From: Membranipora membranacea
Taxonomy: Eukaryota; Bryozoa; Gymnolaemata; Cheilostomatida; Membraniporidae
Direction of reading: 5' to 3'
DNA length: 64,000 bases
Assembly (NCBI GenBank): GCA_914767715.1
Contig: OU612066.1
Span: 8,003,001-8,067,000 of the forward strand
Below the pieces are notes generated by a model. The model ran no database searches, was not told where the DNA came from, and worked only from the letters and a program-made list of their open reading frames with translations. Positions 21,501 to 34,300 of the stretch are shown piece by piece. Each line of letters starts with the position of its first letter. The stretch's first letter is position 1. The translations under genes and the position numbers were made by a program.

Positions 21501-24500
21501 TGAGTACGCGCCATTAACAAAATTGTACATGCATATATTGATATTTACCGACATAGTAACTGAGCATCGGGGTAATACTGCTGACTTTCATTAGAAAATG
21601 GATTAAATTTTCAAATGGATGGAACTATTTAGCTTGAGCCATTTGCTCCTTGGAGTCATTGAGCTGATAATTCAATTCCTATATTAATTTACCATCTCAG
21701 AAGAGCAGAATCTCAATCTAAATAAAAATCAGACAGCTAAGCTGAAACAAGCAAGAACGCCTCAACTGTGATATATCATCAATTATACCATAAACTCATC
21801 AAAGACTAAATTATCATGCATTTTATCCGGCCAGGATTTTAATTCGCTGCCTCAAGCCATTAATATAATCTTGATATGTATAAAATCAATTACCATGCAA
21901 AACTAAACAGCAACAGCAAGTCATTAATAAACTCTTAACACATCATAACACCGCTGGACACATTAGGCAGTAGTCGGATCTAGTAATGTTTGTTTTTGCC
22001 ACTGGTAATGGTAAGCCAAATAGCAGAAGTCATCACAACAATATCTGATACAAACACTACATCTTTGCTGTGGATTTCTGTCTCTCTGAATCGACTTGTG
22101 AGGAAAAATGATAAGCAGCTTCAGTTCACTAGCTGGAAAACGAAACTGTGCGTCATTTTTCGCTAACAAACATAAACATGCATCTCATCATGCCGACGAA
22201 CCAAAGTTATACACAAATAGCTCTACCTACGATTATGACTACGACTACATCAACGACCCTGACAATGTAGCGGATATTCCATCAGCAAGATACACAGCAA
22301 GTCCAGAAGTTGAAACGGAGAAATTACACACCAAACAGCTTTATGGGAAACACAGCCCAAAGAATCACAGCTCCAAGAATCAGCACCATACTTCAATGAA
22401 CTGTCTTCAAAATCTTATCAGGAGAAGCAACTCTGAATCAAATTTGTCAATCCTCAGCCTAGTAAGTTGTTAATTAGTCTGATATGAGCAAGGCAAGCAA
22501 AGGGAAACTTAAAAAATGTCAGTCAGTGCTGAGATAATATGATACAAAACTTGAAAATGTAAGGGAAAGCCTGACGTATTCATTACTGGAATGGAGGTAG
22601 TCTGAGGACTCTTTCCTCAGATTGGATTGAATAAGAAGCACTTTGGTTATGATTGGCACAACCCCTTTCTTTAAAACTAAGGAGTCTGATAAGACGCTGC
22701 TGATACCAATTCTCATCCCATTTTTGTTTTATTTGACCTATGTTAGAGGAAATATAGCTTGCCGGATATTTACACATGGGTTCACATTTTAAAGCACTTG
22801 CAAAAATTACAAGATCTTGCTTACAAAACATGTCACCAGTTGCAGTCACGTATTGACCAATAGATTACGTCACAGCCGTGTGGAAATTGCCTTACGGACA
22901 AAGCAGAACAAGAAAAGTACAGCCATTTCACAAACAAGATAACATACATGATTATAGTTTGATGGATCACAACAATATATGCCCAAAGCGTAGAAGAGGT
23001 CCCTTGGGAAACCCAAGTTCACTTATACCAGATGAGAATAGTGGCTATTTTGAGAAATATCAGCATAGAGACTGTGAATTGATAAATACCAGTTAATAAA
23101 TTATTGATGTCCAAATGTAAACATTAGTTATTATATCAGTGGTTCTTAATTTTCTATAACTAGGCGGAATTACAAGAATCAAGACCTGTCCATATTTTCA
23201 TGTGTTAGTTGATTAAATATATCAAATGCAAATGCAAGCTTCTGAATTGTATAGATGCCAAAAAGGCGTAATTCACATCAAGCTTCATTTTAAAGGTCAG
23301 CAAATCAATATAACTCAATCATGTTTCGTCTGACATCACTCCTAGTGAAGGCCTTTGCAACTTGATTAGCTACGACATTTCTCCTAACAAATTGCTTCTA
23401 AACAATGAGGGCAGTGCACCTTTTGAACTGGTGTGTGAGGTGGATGTATAAATGATGTTGATTGGAAAGATCAGTAACAGTTTTGAAGCTACAAATCTGT
23501 TTTATGTTTGGTTCATGATTTTAAATCTGTTTTTGTTTGCAGACCATTGGTACGCTGACAGAAGGCGAGGAAGGACGACTCCAGCAGGTACTAGACAAAA
23601 TCAAAGTACAAGTCAAGGAACGACGAATCATGATGTATCAATACTTCAAAGATTATGACAGGGTGAGAATCCTTACGGGTTTTGGATCAGGATCATGGAG
23701 CTATTTATTTTCAACATTCTGATATGTATTCTGATGAGCTTTATTTTAGCCGGCGCAAAATAATGTGAAATGTAGTAATGTAGCTCCTAGATCGTGTTTG
23801 GAAGGGGGTCTCGATCAACACCGACAGCCTTTGTATTTAATAAGAAACACCACGTAAATAGACCTCTTGTCTAAAATCATATACTAATATTTGAAGTTTA
23901 TTGACTATTGACAGTCTTGCTTTGCAGCTGTAATTATTTTGCGACGTATTATATGTAATAATAATTTTAAAACCGTACTATATTACCATTACTGGACAGA
24001 TTTCTCACTTGCGATGTTCTACTTTTCCTTTTTAGAGCAGAGCTTACACAAGAGTGATAACCACCTTACAGTTTAGGAGAATGCTTCACTTTCTAACCAT
24101 TAATGTCACAGAAGAAGACTTCAAACTACTCTGTCGTAAATACAAAGACGTGGCTACCGGCGATATCAACTACCCGGCCTTCGTTCAGTCCATCGATGAA
24201 CGTAAGAATTCAACTTCATATATCTAAAAAGGTTACATCAGATTGTTTAGGCTGTATCTCTCATCAAATATAAACATATACACGCCTCCTCACTTACTGC
24301 TATTGAACAAAAGATGCTTCAAGAACAGGTTACTTTATATGGCAAGCCCAATTAAAACAATATTCCGCTGCCACAACCCTTTCTTGCTTATGACAGATGC
24401 CAGGGGCAGCTGGCACCAAAATCTAATGATGTCATACTGTATGCGTACTATCTTTGTCATCGTTATGTGACGTAAATTTGGGAAATATTTCACAGCATAG

Positions 24501-27500
24501 CATGCGTACACAGTAGTTTGCGTCTCTTAAATTATTTCTATAATTAAAGACGAAGGCTTATACTAATCGATATACATTTACTGAAAGCAGATTTCTAATC
24601 GTGTATAACATTTGTTATCAATGATGTTACAGAGTTTGTTGGGTTCACAATAGACAGCCCACCCTCTGTTGATTTCTCTACGGCGATTCCTGGAACTGAC
24701 GGAGGTAGGGTGACCCTCTCCGAGACAGCTGTCAAGCCAATCTATCCTGATCTGGGTGCCATGCCAAAATGTGATATCAGCCAAGTAGACATGGAAAACC
24801 TGCTAGCTATCATAAGACATTACATTCTCACCAACAGGCTTAGGGTGAGTTATACATACCCTAGATAGAGGGGTAAAGTATCACTGGAAGAAAAGTGCGC
24901 CATTTTACACATGCTTGATTTAAAGGCTAGCTAAAATTTACTCACCCTCTACACTCTATAATCTATATAGACTTCTACTTCAGCTAGCTAAAATATAGTG
25001 CTTGCCTACATTAAGTCAAACCCTTACTAGCTAAAATATACTCAAGCTCATATTTACTCCTCTACGGTATTGTCATTTTGATGATAGGGTGCAAATACAA
25101 CAACAGTATATCACCACCCATATGAATATGAAGCCATATATTGTAATTAATAAAAACACGATTTAAGTAAATTGAATTTAGCCGCCCTCTAACAAAAAAT
25201 CGATGATCGAAGTGGTTCCAGAGCACCTTAAGAGGATTCTTACTTTTCCTAAGCTGTGCCTAGACAATTGAAAGAAAATGAAATGACCGAATCATTAACG
25301 GACACTCAATTCCGAGTGCAGACATAAATATGATGTTATCTGTGACTACTGATATATTTAGTGTGATGTTGTTGTGGTTCCGGGTTAATGTACCATACAT
25401 GATTATAAGTTTTCCGTACAACAAGTCGAGATGCTGCTAGAAAAATCAATATCTGGTGGTATAATGGATTTCAAGATGGATTTATTGCTGGAAATTACAT
25501 TCTTGAGTGATATAATGAGAATATGAGTTCCTAGTAATTAAAATTTAATATGTTTGATTATACAGGTGATTGAATACTTCCAAGATTTTGACGGGTTGAG
25601 ATCTGGATCTATAACCAAATCACAGTTCAGACGCGGGTTATCATCCCTTGGCTTGAGCAAACTAGGTCACCACGACCTCATTGACCCTCAGTTTGCTATC
25701 CTCTGCAAATACTATGAGAATCCTAAGGCTGACGATAAGGTTCTATGGACTAATTTCATGGATGATATCGAGTCAGGTAATGAGAGACATTTGGGTGGTA
25801 TCAATGCTTGATAAGTATTTTAGATTTTAAAGTTTTAGGTATTCATATCGTTTTCATAGCGTTCTGTCATCACAGTTGCTGCTCAACTCGAAGATACTAT
25901 AATTGCAAAGAGTTTGAATTATGTGTCAATTTTTTTAAGTAAAATGCATTTCTGAAGATTGATTATTTGGTGTTCTTTATACGCATGCTAGCGAGAGTTA
26001 CGCTTTCCTGTTCAACAAGAAGATAACTTCTAATAAAAATAAACCGATGTGCCACTAACTGAAGCAGTGACAAGCATTCCTATCCTATCTAGGAAATGTT
26101 ACATCAACTTAGTGCTGAACTTTCAACTACATTACCTTTGCAGTATTCACACAACCCAACTTAGAAAAGACACCGGAACATAGAGTACCCCCATCAGAAA
26201 TCTTCAGAGTACCTAAGCCAGGCTCAATGGACTGGCGTCACGCTTCAGACGAGCACAAACAGCTGGTAGAGGAGACATTAGCTCGACTTAGGGAACGAGC
26301 TGATCAGAGGAGAGTTATTCTCAAACCAACCTTCCAAGATTTTGACAGACATAACAATGGTCACATCACCAGACAGCAGTTTAGACAGGTTAGTAGTAAG
26401 CACTTGATATAAATGTTGTTCCAAGGGTGTGGCTAAATAGTATGTGTCAGGAGAGGCTAATTTTTTGATATTTTCATTTGTATAAAGGTATTGTTTCCAA
26501 GTCCATGACTAACTGACTGCAGGTTACTCTGACGCGCCTTTTGGAAAAAGCATATGACGGATGGTATAAGCGTTGGTGTCGAATTTGTGTGTCTGCAATA
26601 GTCAATTACTAGACCAATTCAGAATTCAGAGAATTACAATAAGATAATAATAACCTGAATGGTATTGATTGCTTGTTAATTATTTTCACGCTTTGTGTCC
26701 AGGGGTTGACTATGCTAGAACTACACGCCACACATGATGAAATGGCAGCTCTTGAAGCCAAATATTGTAACGATACTGGGTTCAACTACATGACCTTCCT
26801 GGCTGAGCTCATGCCACAGGATCCACCTAAGTTCATGTACCTGGAGCGCTTGAAAGGACTTAGGAAAACCAACGAAGGAAAACGCTTACCTGAGATCGAT
26901 GCCAAACAAGATTTGGAGGATCTCCTTCTCAAAATGAAAACCAAGGTATGTTCGCAATTCTCTTCCACTACTTTCACCCTTCTTAAATCACTCCTGTTGT
27001 GTTTAGACTAAGGAAGTCTCCTGGAGGATCACATGAATTGTTTGATTAATTCTACGCAGTAGCATGAAGTACTAAGGAGTAAATGACACTTTGAATCTCC
27101 TGCTATCGCTACAGAGATGACATTACTGTTCCTATAATTTGAAGACTAAGAACCTATCCATTGGGAGGGAAAAGTCAAGATAATCTTATGCATAATTCAA
27201 AAGAGTAATGCTAAGTGGCATTAATTATCTCTGGCAGGTGAAACTAATATGTCAGCCATTTCACTCGTAGGTAAGGTAGTGAAAATGTATACCAGCAGGA
27301 ATTTTGTAGCGTCATATTTTCAGGCACAAGAATGGGATAAAATGTGCAGTGATAACCAGTTTCTAATTGTAACTTAAATTTGTCTCCAGGTGGTGAGAGA
27401 CAGAGTAAGGGTACATGAATGGCTCAGAGACTATGACAAGCTGAGATCTGGTAGAATGCACAAATTATCCTTCAGAAGAGCTCTTGACCTGTGCAAGTTT

Positions 27501-28528
27501 GAACTGAAGGAGACTGAGTATGCACTCCTGGAAGACAGGTAAGCTTGGGTATCAATAGTTGACAAACATGACATGAATTTACAAGTGCTGCAATTATTGG
27601 TTTGGAATCACCTGTCTCGGCTTTGAAGGTGGAAAACTCCCACAATAAATGAGCAAAGATGAAAAATGCGATATAGCGATTATAATTACGATTATTACAC
27701 CTTTTTTATTGAGGATTTCATGTAGGTTGTTTCATTACATAATTTGCCAGCACATGAGTGGCTGGTTGTTGGATTGATATGCCTGGAATTTGAAAGCTAC
27801 CTGTTCTCTTACTAGATACGCCTCATACGTGCCTGAACATGTTGACTGGATGCGATTCTCAGATGAGATTGAATCTATCTTCACCACTAAGGAGCTAGAG
27901 AAGGCTCCGTTGCTCAATGTAGAACAGTTCAAGCCTCCAGTAGATTGGCAGATGAATTCAATGAGTGAAGAGGATAACAACATCTGTATCGATGCTCTGG
28001 CAAGACTTGCTGAGAAGGTGAATATTATTATGATTTCCAATATTCTATTATTATTATTATGTGTATATTATAATAATTATATATATATATATATAGATGT
28101 ATTATATTATAAGTATGTTATAAACAAACGAAAATAACAACTTTTTGACCTCATAAACAAACAAAAACAAAAATGTTAATACTACCAAGTCCATTTTGAT
28201 TGTCCTCAATCAATGTGATACATTCCTCGAATTATGGCCAAAGCTACGACATACATGAGCTTACTTGATGTTACAGGTGCGACAGAGAAGAATGCAGTTA
28301 TATCCCCTGTTTGAGGATTTTGATAGAGTACACAATGGTTTTGTTGGAGCCTCACAGTTCAAGAGAGTGCTCATGGAACTGGATTTGTGGAGTCTAATAT
28401 CAGAACAAGAAGCCAATCTCGTCACAGAGAGATACAGAGTTAAGAAAGGATTACGTCATGATGTAGATTATCCAGCTTTCTGTGACTTTATTTATGAGCT
28501 GTGTAAATTTGAATGGCGAAAGCCTTGA
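18516..28528 (+). CDS. Multi-EF-hand protein (EFCAB6-like, probably ciliary)
   Basis: Fifteen exons make 944 aa: 18516-18636, 18857-19058, 19666-19831, 20003-20206, 20335-20602, 20863-20936, 23543-23662, 24036-24201, 24633-24844, 25566-25776, 26144-26388, 26703-26945, 27390-27538, 27816-28017 and 28277-28528. All junctions keep frame. The protein is a string of about eight EF-hand-like units whose loops read like DYDRLRSGYVTGTQF (residues 30-44): later ones are DFDVHHVGKITESQF, DHDRLRSGIVTENQF, DFDGLRSGSITKSQF, DFDRHNNGHITRQQF, DYDKLRSGRMHKLSF and DFDRVHNGFVGASQF. Loop position 12 is Gln or Phe-adjacent rather than Glu and position 5 is often Leu, so most probably do not bind calcium. This repeat style is known from axonemal and EFCAB6-type proteins; the upstream X-box agrees. 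Exact orthology is uncertain. Confidence 0.9.
19098..19208. repeat. Perfect 35-bp inverted repeat (hairpin/MITE-like)
   Basis: Arms 19103-19137 and 19169-19203 are exact reverse complements with a 31-base loop; beyond one mismatch the pairing continues 4 more bases to 19098 and 19208. The loop itself carries a diverged direct copy of ACTATAACGACCTTT from the arm. It lies in the second intron of the EF-hand gene. A recently inserted small MITE or a foldback is likely. Confidence 0.9.
22108..22461 (+). CDS. Orphan open exon, possible alternative first exon of EF-hand gene
   Basis: Inside the 2.6 kb intron between EF-hand exons 6 and 7 an ATG at 22108 opens 118 codons that run exactly into a strong donor (CTA before gtaagt, phase 0). 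The next EF-hand exon (23543) also begins in phase 0, so this could be an alternative promoter and first exon giving an N-terminally shortened isoform. The predicted peptide is basic and polar, with YDYDYDY and a SNSESNLSIL segment; I recognise no domain. A second open stretch at 22876-23096 (TAA stop) has a plausible acceptor but the wrong phase to follow it. It could equally be non-coding. Confidence 0.3.
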
Positions 28529-29418
28529 GCTGTAAAAGCTTACACAAATTTGACTGACCGCCATCAAAGGTTGGCTCTGTTCCAACATATCTATGATGCC
28601 TTTTAGGGATGTGTAACTACTGTGATAATGTGTGTCTAAGTGGTTGGCAACAGATAGAAATAAGCTGGAAACGATAATTAAGGGCTGCTATCTTATTTTT
28701 CCTGTGGCTCTAGATTTTTCCACCTGAGTCAGAGCACACTCTGTATTTTAATCAAGACTGACTGTAATTTTATCATTATATTATATGACCATTGGTACAT
28801 ATATAAACTCAAATGATTATTCCAGGTATAATGCGTAAGATTTATTTAGACTCCAGATAAAAATAAAAAGATGAAAATCAAACACAATGATCCAAACTTT
28901 GAAAGCTGCAATTGGGGACAATGCAATTGGAAGTGAAACATATCCCAGTATAAATAGACAGCCTGTTCTGACCTGAAAAAAAGGAATAGAAATGTCTAAC
29001 ATGATTTTAAAAGTTTTTCTTAATAAAACTACAGCGAATTGAATCAAAGATCAATTGGACTTAAAAAATTACTATTGCGGCCATAACAAAATTGGTAATT
29101 CCATTCTATGAAAAGAACACCTTTACATTATTGTTTGTATTTATTTAGGTTTTGTTGTGATATGACATTGGCCTATCCCTGCAGTTCAGCTAAACTGAGA
29201 AATGATTGCATAATACTTGATTCAACGGTAGGGATTGTGTAAAGTATTTTTTGTCAGTAAACTTGGATTTATCCTCCACCAACAATTAAAGGCACAACTC
29301 CAAATACTTATATTACTGTAATAGAAAACCTTTAGAAAACTTTACAGTTAATTACAATTCGTAATTATTAAATTTTGTACTACTACCAAAAGGGGTTTTT
29401 AGAGTTGGCAACCATTGG

Positions 29419-29426
29419 CCAATCAG
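29419..29426 (+). promoter_or_regulatory. CCAAT box, possible OGDH promoter
   Basis: CCAATCAG in the context ATTGGCCAATCAG fits an NF-Y site. It lies about 170 bases upstream of a strong splice donor at 29595/29596, a plausible end of a 5' UTR exon for OGDH, whose coding start is 1.8 kb further right. No other gene nearby on this strand needs a promoter. Confidence 0.3.
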
Positions 29427-30601
29427 AATACAGACAGGCTTTCACTCCTCCAGCATTGCCACTGTGATAATAAGCTTACTTACGAGAGGGAATCAGTTAC
29501 AGCTGAATGACAAACACCGGTGTTCACTAAATTACTGACCTTACTCTTGTGTGAAACAGCATTTGAGTAGTGGATGAAATCAACCAGAGTATAAGGTATG
29601 TTTTAAATGGTCATGGAAGGCATCTAGACTAAGGACAAGGTCTAAAAACAAGTACAAGCAATGTAATGTGTGTATGTATGTATGCTATGATGATGTTGTA
29701 TGTTGTACTACTTACTACTAGCTGGCTAGTTTTAAGTTTAATTTGAAATGAATGTGTTCACAGTTAGGCTATAGTTTATTTATACAGTAACAATACACAT
29801 ATACACATCAGTAATCAATTGTTGACTGACTAGTGGTGACTTACTTAACTTCAGTTCATACAGTCTCATCACTGCCGGGATCTGGGATCCATCATCAACA
29901 AAGGAGGCCCCCATGGAAACCCCAACTCAACTGTATTGTAATTGTCTGTGGACTTATTTGACAATGTATAGGCTACTAGTTATTGTAACTCAAGATGCCT
30001 ACATACATAAATAATATTAATATTAATGGGTAAGTAATAAAGGCTAGGGTGTGGCCCCTTAGCATAATAGGCTACATACTTCATTACCATTAGGCTTAGG
30101 ACAGGTTTTCAGCATGAGTATGTACATCGAAAAAAAAGATATAAATAATGAAATATATATATGTATAGCATTTCATGATGAATTCAAGTTTTCAATTCAT
30201 CCAATCACTATGCGACCAATGAACTCCCCCATTGATCAGACCAGCAGAGAGAGAGAGGGGGGGGGGGAGGCTGTGCGACTTCAGTAAGCCTTTCTCTACA
30301 CACAGTGACAGGCCGTAGACATTTTAACAACCCGTTCTAAAATATGTAAAAATGTAGACTCTGACTGGGTGTGACCCTTTCAAGTTGATATGAAAAGTTA
30401 ATTTGGATTTATGTGTACTAGTATACACACATAATGTAATGGGCGTAGTCGAAAGTACCAGTAGCCATGAACCAAAGACTTCCCTTAGGCCTGAGCTCTA
30501 AAAAAATACACCCTGTGGCTTTTTTTTCCATTACTGGCTCTCACATATTCCACTGTCTTATGATATCTCTAGTTAGACATTCTTGCCATCCAAAATTTAG
30601 G

Positions 30602-30643
30602 GTTTGCTCGGCACGGTCGGCTCGGCACGGTTTGCTCGGCACG
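30602..30643. repeat. 14-bp tandem repeat, three units
   Basis: Units 30602-30615, 30616-30629 and 30630-30643 are copies of GTTTGCTCGGCACG (middle unit with two changes), followed by a partial GCACG. It is a GC-rich island in AT-rich surroundings. Confidence 0.85.
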
Positions 30644-31368
30644 GCACGCCTGTGGACTCCCCTTTGAATGGAAAGTCTGGATAGTAGCGATTTTTGCATA
30701 CTATCTCGCATCATTAAACAAAATTCAAAATAGATGATCCAAAGTCCTTGTATTTAGGTGGAAAGCAACCAGTCTGAGAGGCAGGCCTACTTTAAGGTAA
30801 AGTATACCATTTCCCTCCCAAGCGATAGTGGGGTCATGTTCCTAAGGAGGTACAGCCACTCAATGCTGGCTTATCATTTCGATGTCCTTCAATTAAGCCT
30901 ACATCAACATGCTCTTTACCAGCCCATTGACTCCATACAAGTTAAATGAAGAATAATGTTAGCGATATTACTCGTTAGGACAAATATATGGCAGATTTTC
31001 GAACGATATCCAGATTTTTGTCATGTCATGATCACCAACTTACATTAATTGATAAGAATCAGTTCTTCCACACTTCTGTATGACATACTGACAAAGTTAT
31101 TACCTTCAAATGGGCCTCTATTATAGATTGCTGGTAAGGCCCAGGAGATTAGGTCTAGCCCAGAAATATATGAATACATGTGCAGGCTTTAGGTTTGGCT
31201 AAACTAATATAGGGTTTATCTTTTGTGTGGTGTTGAAGACTTCCATTATTTTGTAGAATAATCACTCAAAGGTCAGAACAGAACATTATACTGGTAAATC
31301 TCTGGTTGGATTAACAGCTGTAAGAAAGCTGCTGACTTTCTACAATATTGACTCCATAAACAGACATC

Positions 31369-34300
31369 ATGTTACGACTTAGGACGTTAAACACTCTGGC
31401 TACTGCAGCCTTCTCAAGGACTAACGTAAAAACTGCCTTATCGGATAAACTGGGCTACAAGAGCCTGCAGCTCAATACAAGAACTTTACGGCATCAAAAT
31501 ACTGCTGCCGCTGAACCATTCCTAAATGGCAGCTCTTCTATTTACATTGAAGAAATGTACCAGGCATGGCAGCAAGATCCTAACAGTGTACATAAGGTTT
31601 GTGTGGATTATATATAGGCTGCAGATCTGTAAGTATTCTGTGCAAATTACTTTATTCAAGCAACCTACGCACACTTTTCAGAATCTATTATCCTGTCTAA
31701 ATATATTAACTGTGTATGTATGAAATTTACCGGTACTGCCTGATTTCAAACGAGTACACATGAATTTTGGAAAGTTTCCAAAAACATGTATTGAGTCCTA
31801 ATAGTCCATGCTAATAGCTCTTGGATGTAGGCATGTTGGTCGTGTATTTTTGTTGTTTGAAAACACAACAGTCAGTGTCACAGTCTCGGGTCTAACGAGG
31901 TTTGTTCATATATAGCATTTCTAAAACGGCAAGTGCCATGAATTATATCCTGCGCTGAGATCAAAGATTCTATATACTACTGCTATAACTCACTGATACT
32001 CCTAATCAAACACTTATTTGGGTTTTGGCTTGGTGATCAGTACTGTAGTCCTAATCACCAAACCCTGCCCAATTCAAACAGACCTAGATGTTGCGTTCTG
32101 TATTGCTCCTTTCCCACTGCATTTTGTTTACTGAGCTTATGAACGGTTTTAGTCATGGGATTCATTTTTCCGGAATGCGTCTAACGGCGCTGCTCCGGGA
32201 CAAGCCCACGCACAGGTACCTGCTTCAGGCAGCCCTGGTGTATCTGTAACACCATCCAGTCTACCAACACAAATCAGCCAGAAGGTTCTACAAGACCATC
32301 AAACTATGCAAGCTCTCATACGATCCTACCAGGTAAGCAGGCTGTAATATGTGTAGGAGTATTAATCACCGATGTCTGTCTCACTTTTAATGTTTAAACT
32401 AATGTGGGAACCAAAGTGGGCAGTAAATCAATCCCACTGCTATAACGGATCATATTCTGTCTACAGTTAGTCTGGCTTATGTAGGCCAGCGTCTCAAGTC
32501 GTCTTTATCATGAGGAAGTCATATTTGGCATATTTCCCCCTCTTTCATGGTAAAGTTTAACTAGTAGCAGTAAGTCCCGCTTTCAATAACAGCATTTAGA
32601 GCGGAACTAGAAAACTCTTTGTCCTAGTATCCTAATCAATGACTTTATCATTCTTCAAATACATAAATCAGCCAAAAGTGTTTACAATCTTATTTCCAAA
32701 GCAATTATCTTATGGTCTGGTCAGCTTGCAAAGAAATAAACTGGCTAGTATATATATTATTACACCGGATAGTACTGGGGAACTCAGTAGTTGAGCTTCA
32801 GACATATCAAAGGGGGTCTCATCAATAATATATAATAATGTCGTGAAAACAAGACCGGATGATTAATAGTGTCACTGTTTCCACCTAAGCTGTATGTTAA
32901 TCCTTCCCCATCCTCTCTGTGTTTCTGTATTGAAGGTGGCTGGACATCATACAGCCAAGCTAGATCCCCTGGGCATCAACAGTGCAGACCTGGACGCTGA
33001 AACACCTGAAGCTCTGCAACTAGCTAAGTATTCCTTTGGTAAGTACAGTGAACAGTGAGAAGTCCTAACATTGCCCAGTTCACTCTATCAGGACAATCCT
33101 GTCTTGTTCCGGGCCCTCGTCCTAATATATCTTTTGCGCATGGGCAACAAAAAAATCTAAGCCTTATTGTAGCTTCGAGATAAATCCACCTCAAGAATGT
33201 CTCAAATTGATACTATTGTTGAAATTAAACTTTCATATCACAGAATTAGTTTAGAATAGATACACGTGCACTGCGTGATATGGTGATGGTACAATGTTGT
33301 CATAAATACTGAGCTGATTATATAAGCCCTCTTCATAGTGGTAGGAATTTCATCAGATCTCAGTTGGCTGGTGACGTGTTATCATGTTTGTTTGGTCACA
33401 TGACACACTTTTATCAGCTTGGTACTTTTAAGTTTTCACGCCACTGTATCATAATGTGGCACCAGATGTTGTCAGTTCTGGTTCTCCCAGTTTCTGCCTG
33501 ATCTAATTTTATCAGTCCATGGTAATACCTGGTGTTATTTATTATATTATATTGTCGCGCTATGGGATCATTCAAGAAATTCATCGCCCATCAGTTCATG
33601 CCAATATCAGTCCCACATCTAGCAAACATTGATGATCCATCCTTATGACAACCTTGTGACAAAGCTTAACAAAACCTTATGGTACCACCTTTTGACATAG
33701 TGGAGTTAAAAGTCACTCTGATTGAAAAGATAATCTACTGTGATAAAAAAAACTCTGCCATGACATGGTGATCCCCTCAAGGTCTCTTCTGTAAAAGCGT
33801 TCAACATTATAATACCTTAGATCAGTCACAGGAAGTCACATGACTAGCTATGTATGATTGATAACCAATTTATCCATCTCTTTATGTGCCACAAATTGTC
33901 TCACATTAATCAAAGTTTGTTGTGATTGTGTTTTAGATGACTCCGATCTGGACAGGGTATTTAGATTACCTCCTATCACATTCATCGGTGGAAACGAACA
34001 AGAACTGCCTCTGAGAGAGATCATCAGCAGATTGGAGGTTTGTATGACTCCCAGTCTGACCGATACACTTTTGTCTACTTTATCTGGCTATATGTTGTCT
34101 TCTCGGCTTTTGTGGGAAGGGAATTTGAATTTGAATTGAGTTTTTTCCTCTTTAAAACAGAAACCTTTGGTTGATAACCTAATCCCAAGAGTCCCAAAAA
34201 AGCAGCCAATGTTACAAAGTTGATTTCTAACGAATTGAGAGTTGGCTCATCGATCAATCTTCAGAATCTAACGGCTCTGTGTGGTATAAGGATCAGCAAC

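Larger units (their letters stand above)
28529..31368. other. Intergenic region between EF-hand gene and OGDH
   Basis: No coding exon is supported. A CCAAT box in GGCCAATCAG (29419-29426) followed by a strong donor at 29595 (ATAAG before gtatgt) may mark the promoter and non-coding first exon of OGDH. Also present are a GA/G-rich tract at 30246-30270 and a GC-rich 14-bp tandem repeat at 30602-30643. Confidence 0.45.

Noticed and set aside
22876-23096. Second open exon in the EF-hand intron
   Set aside because: A plausible acceptor exists, but its phase does not follow the exon ending at 22461 and it has no recognised domain, so I did not call it as a gene.
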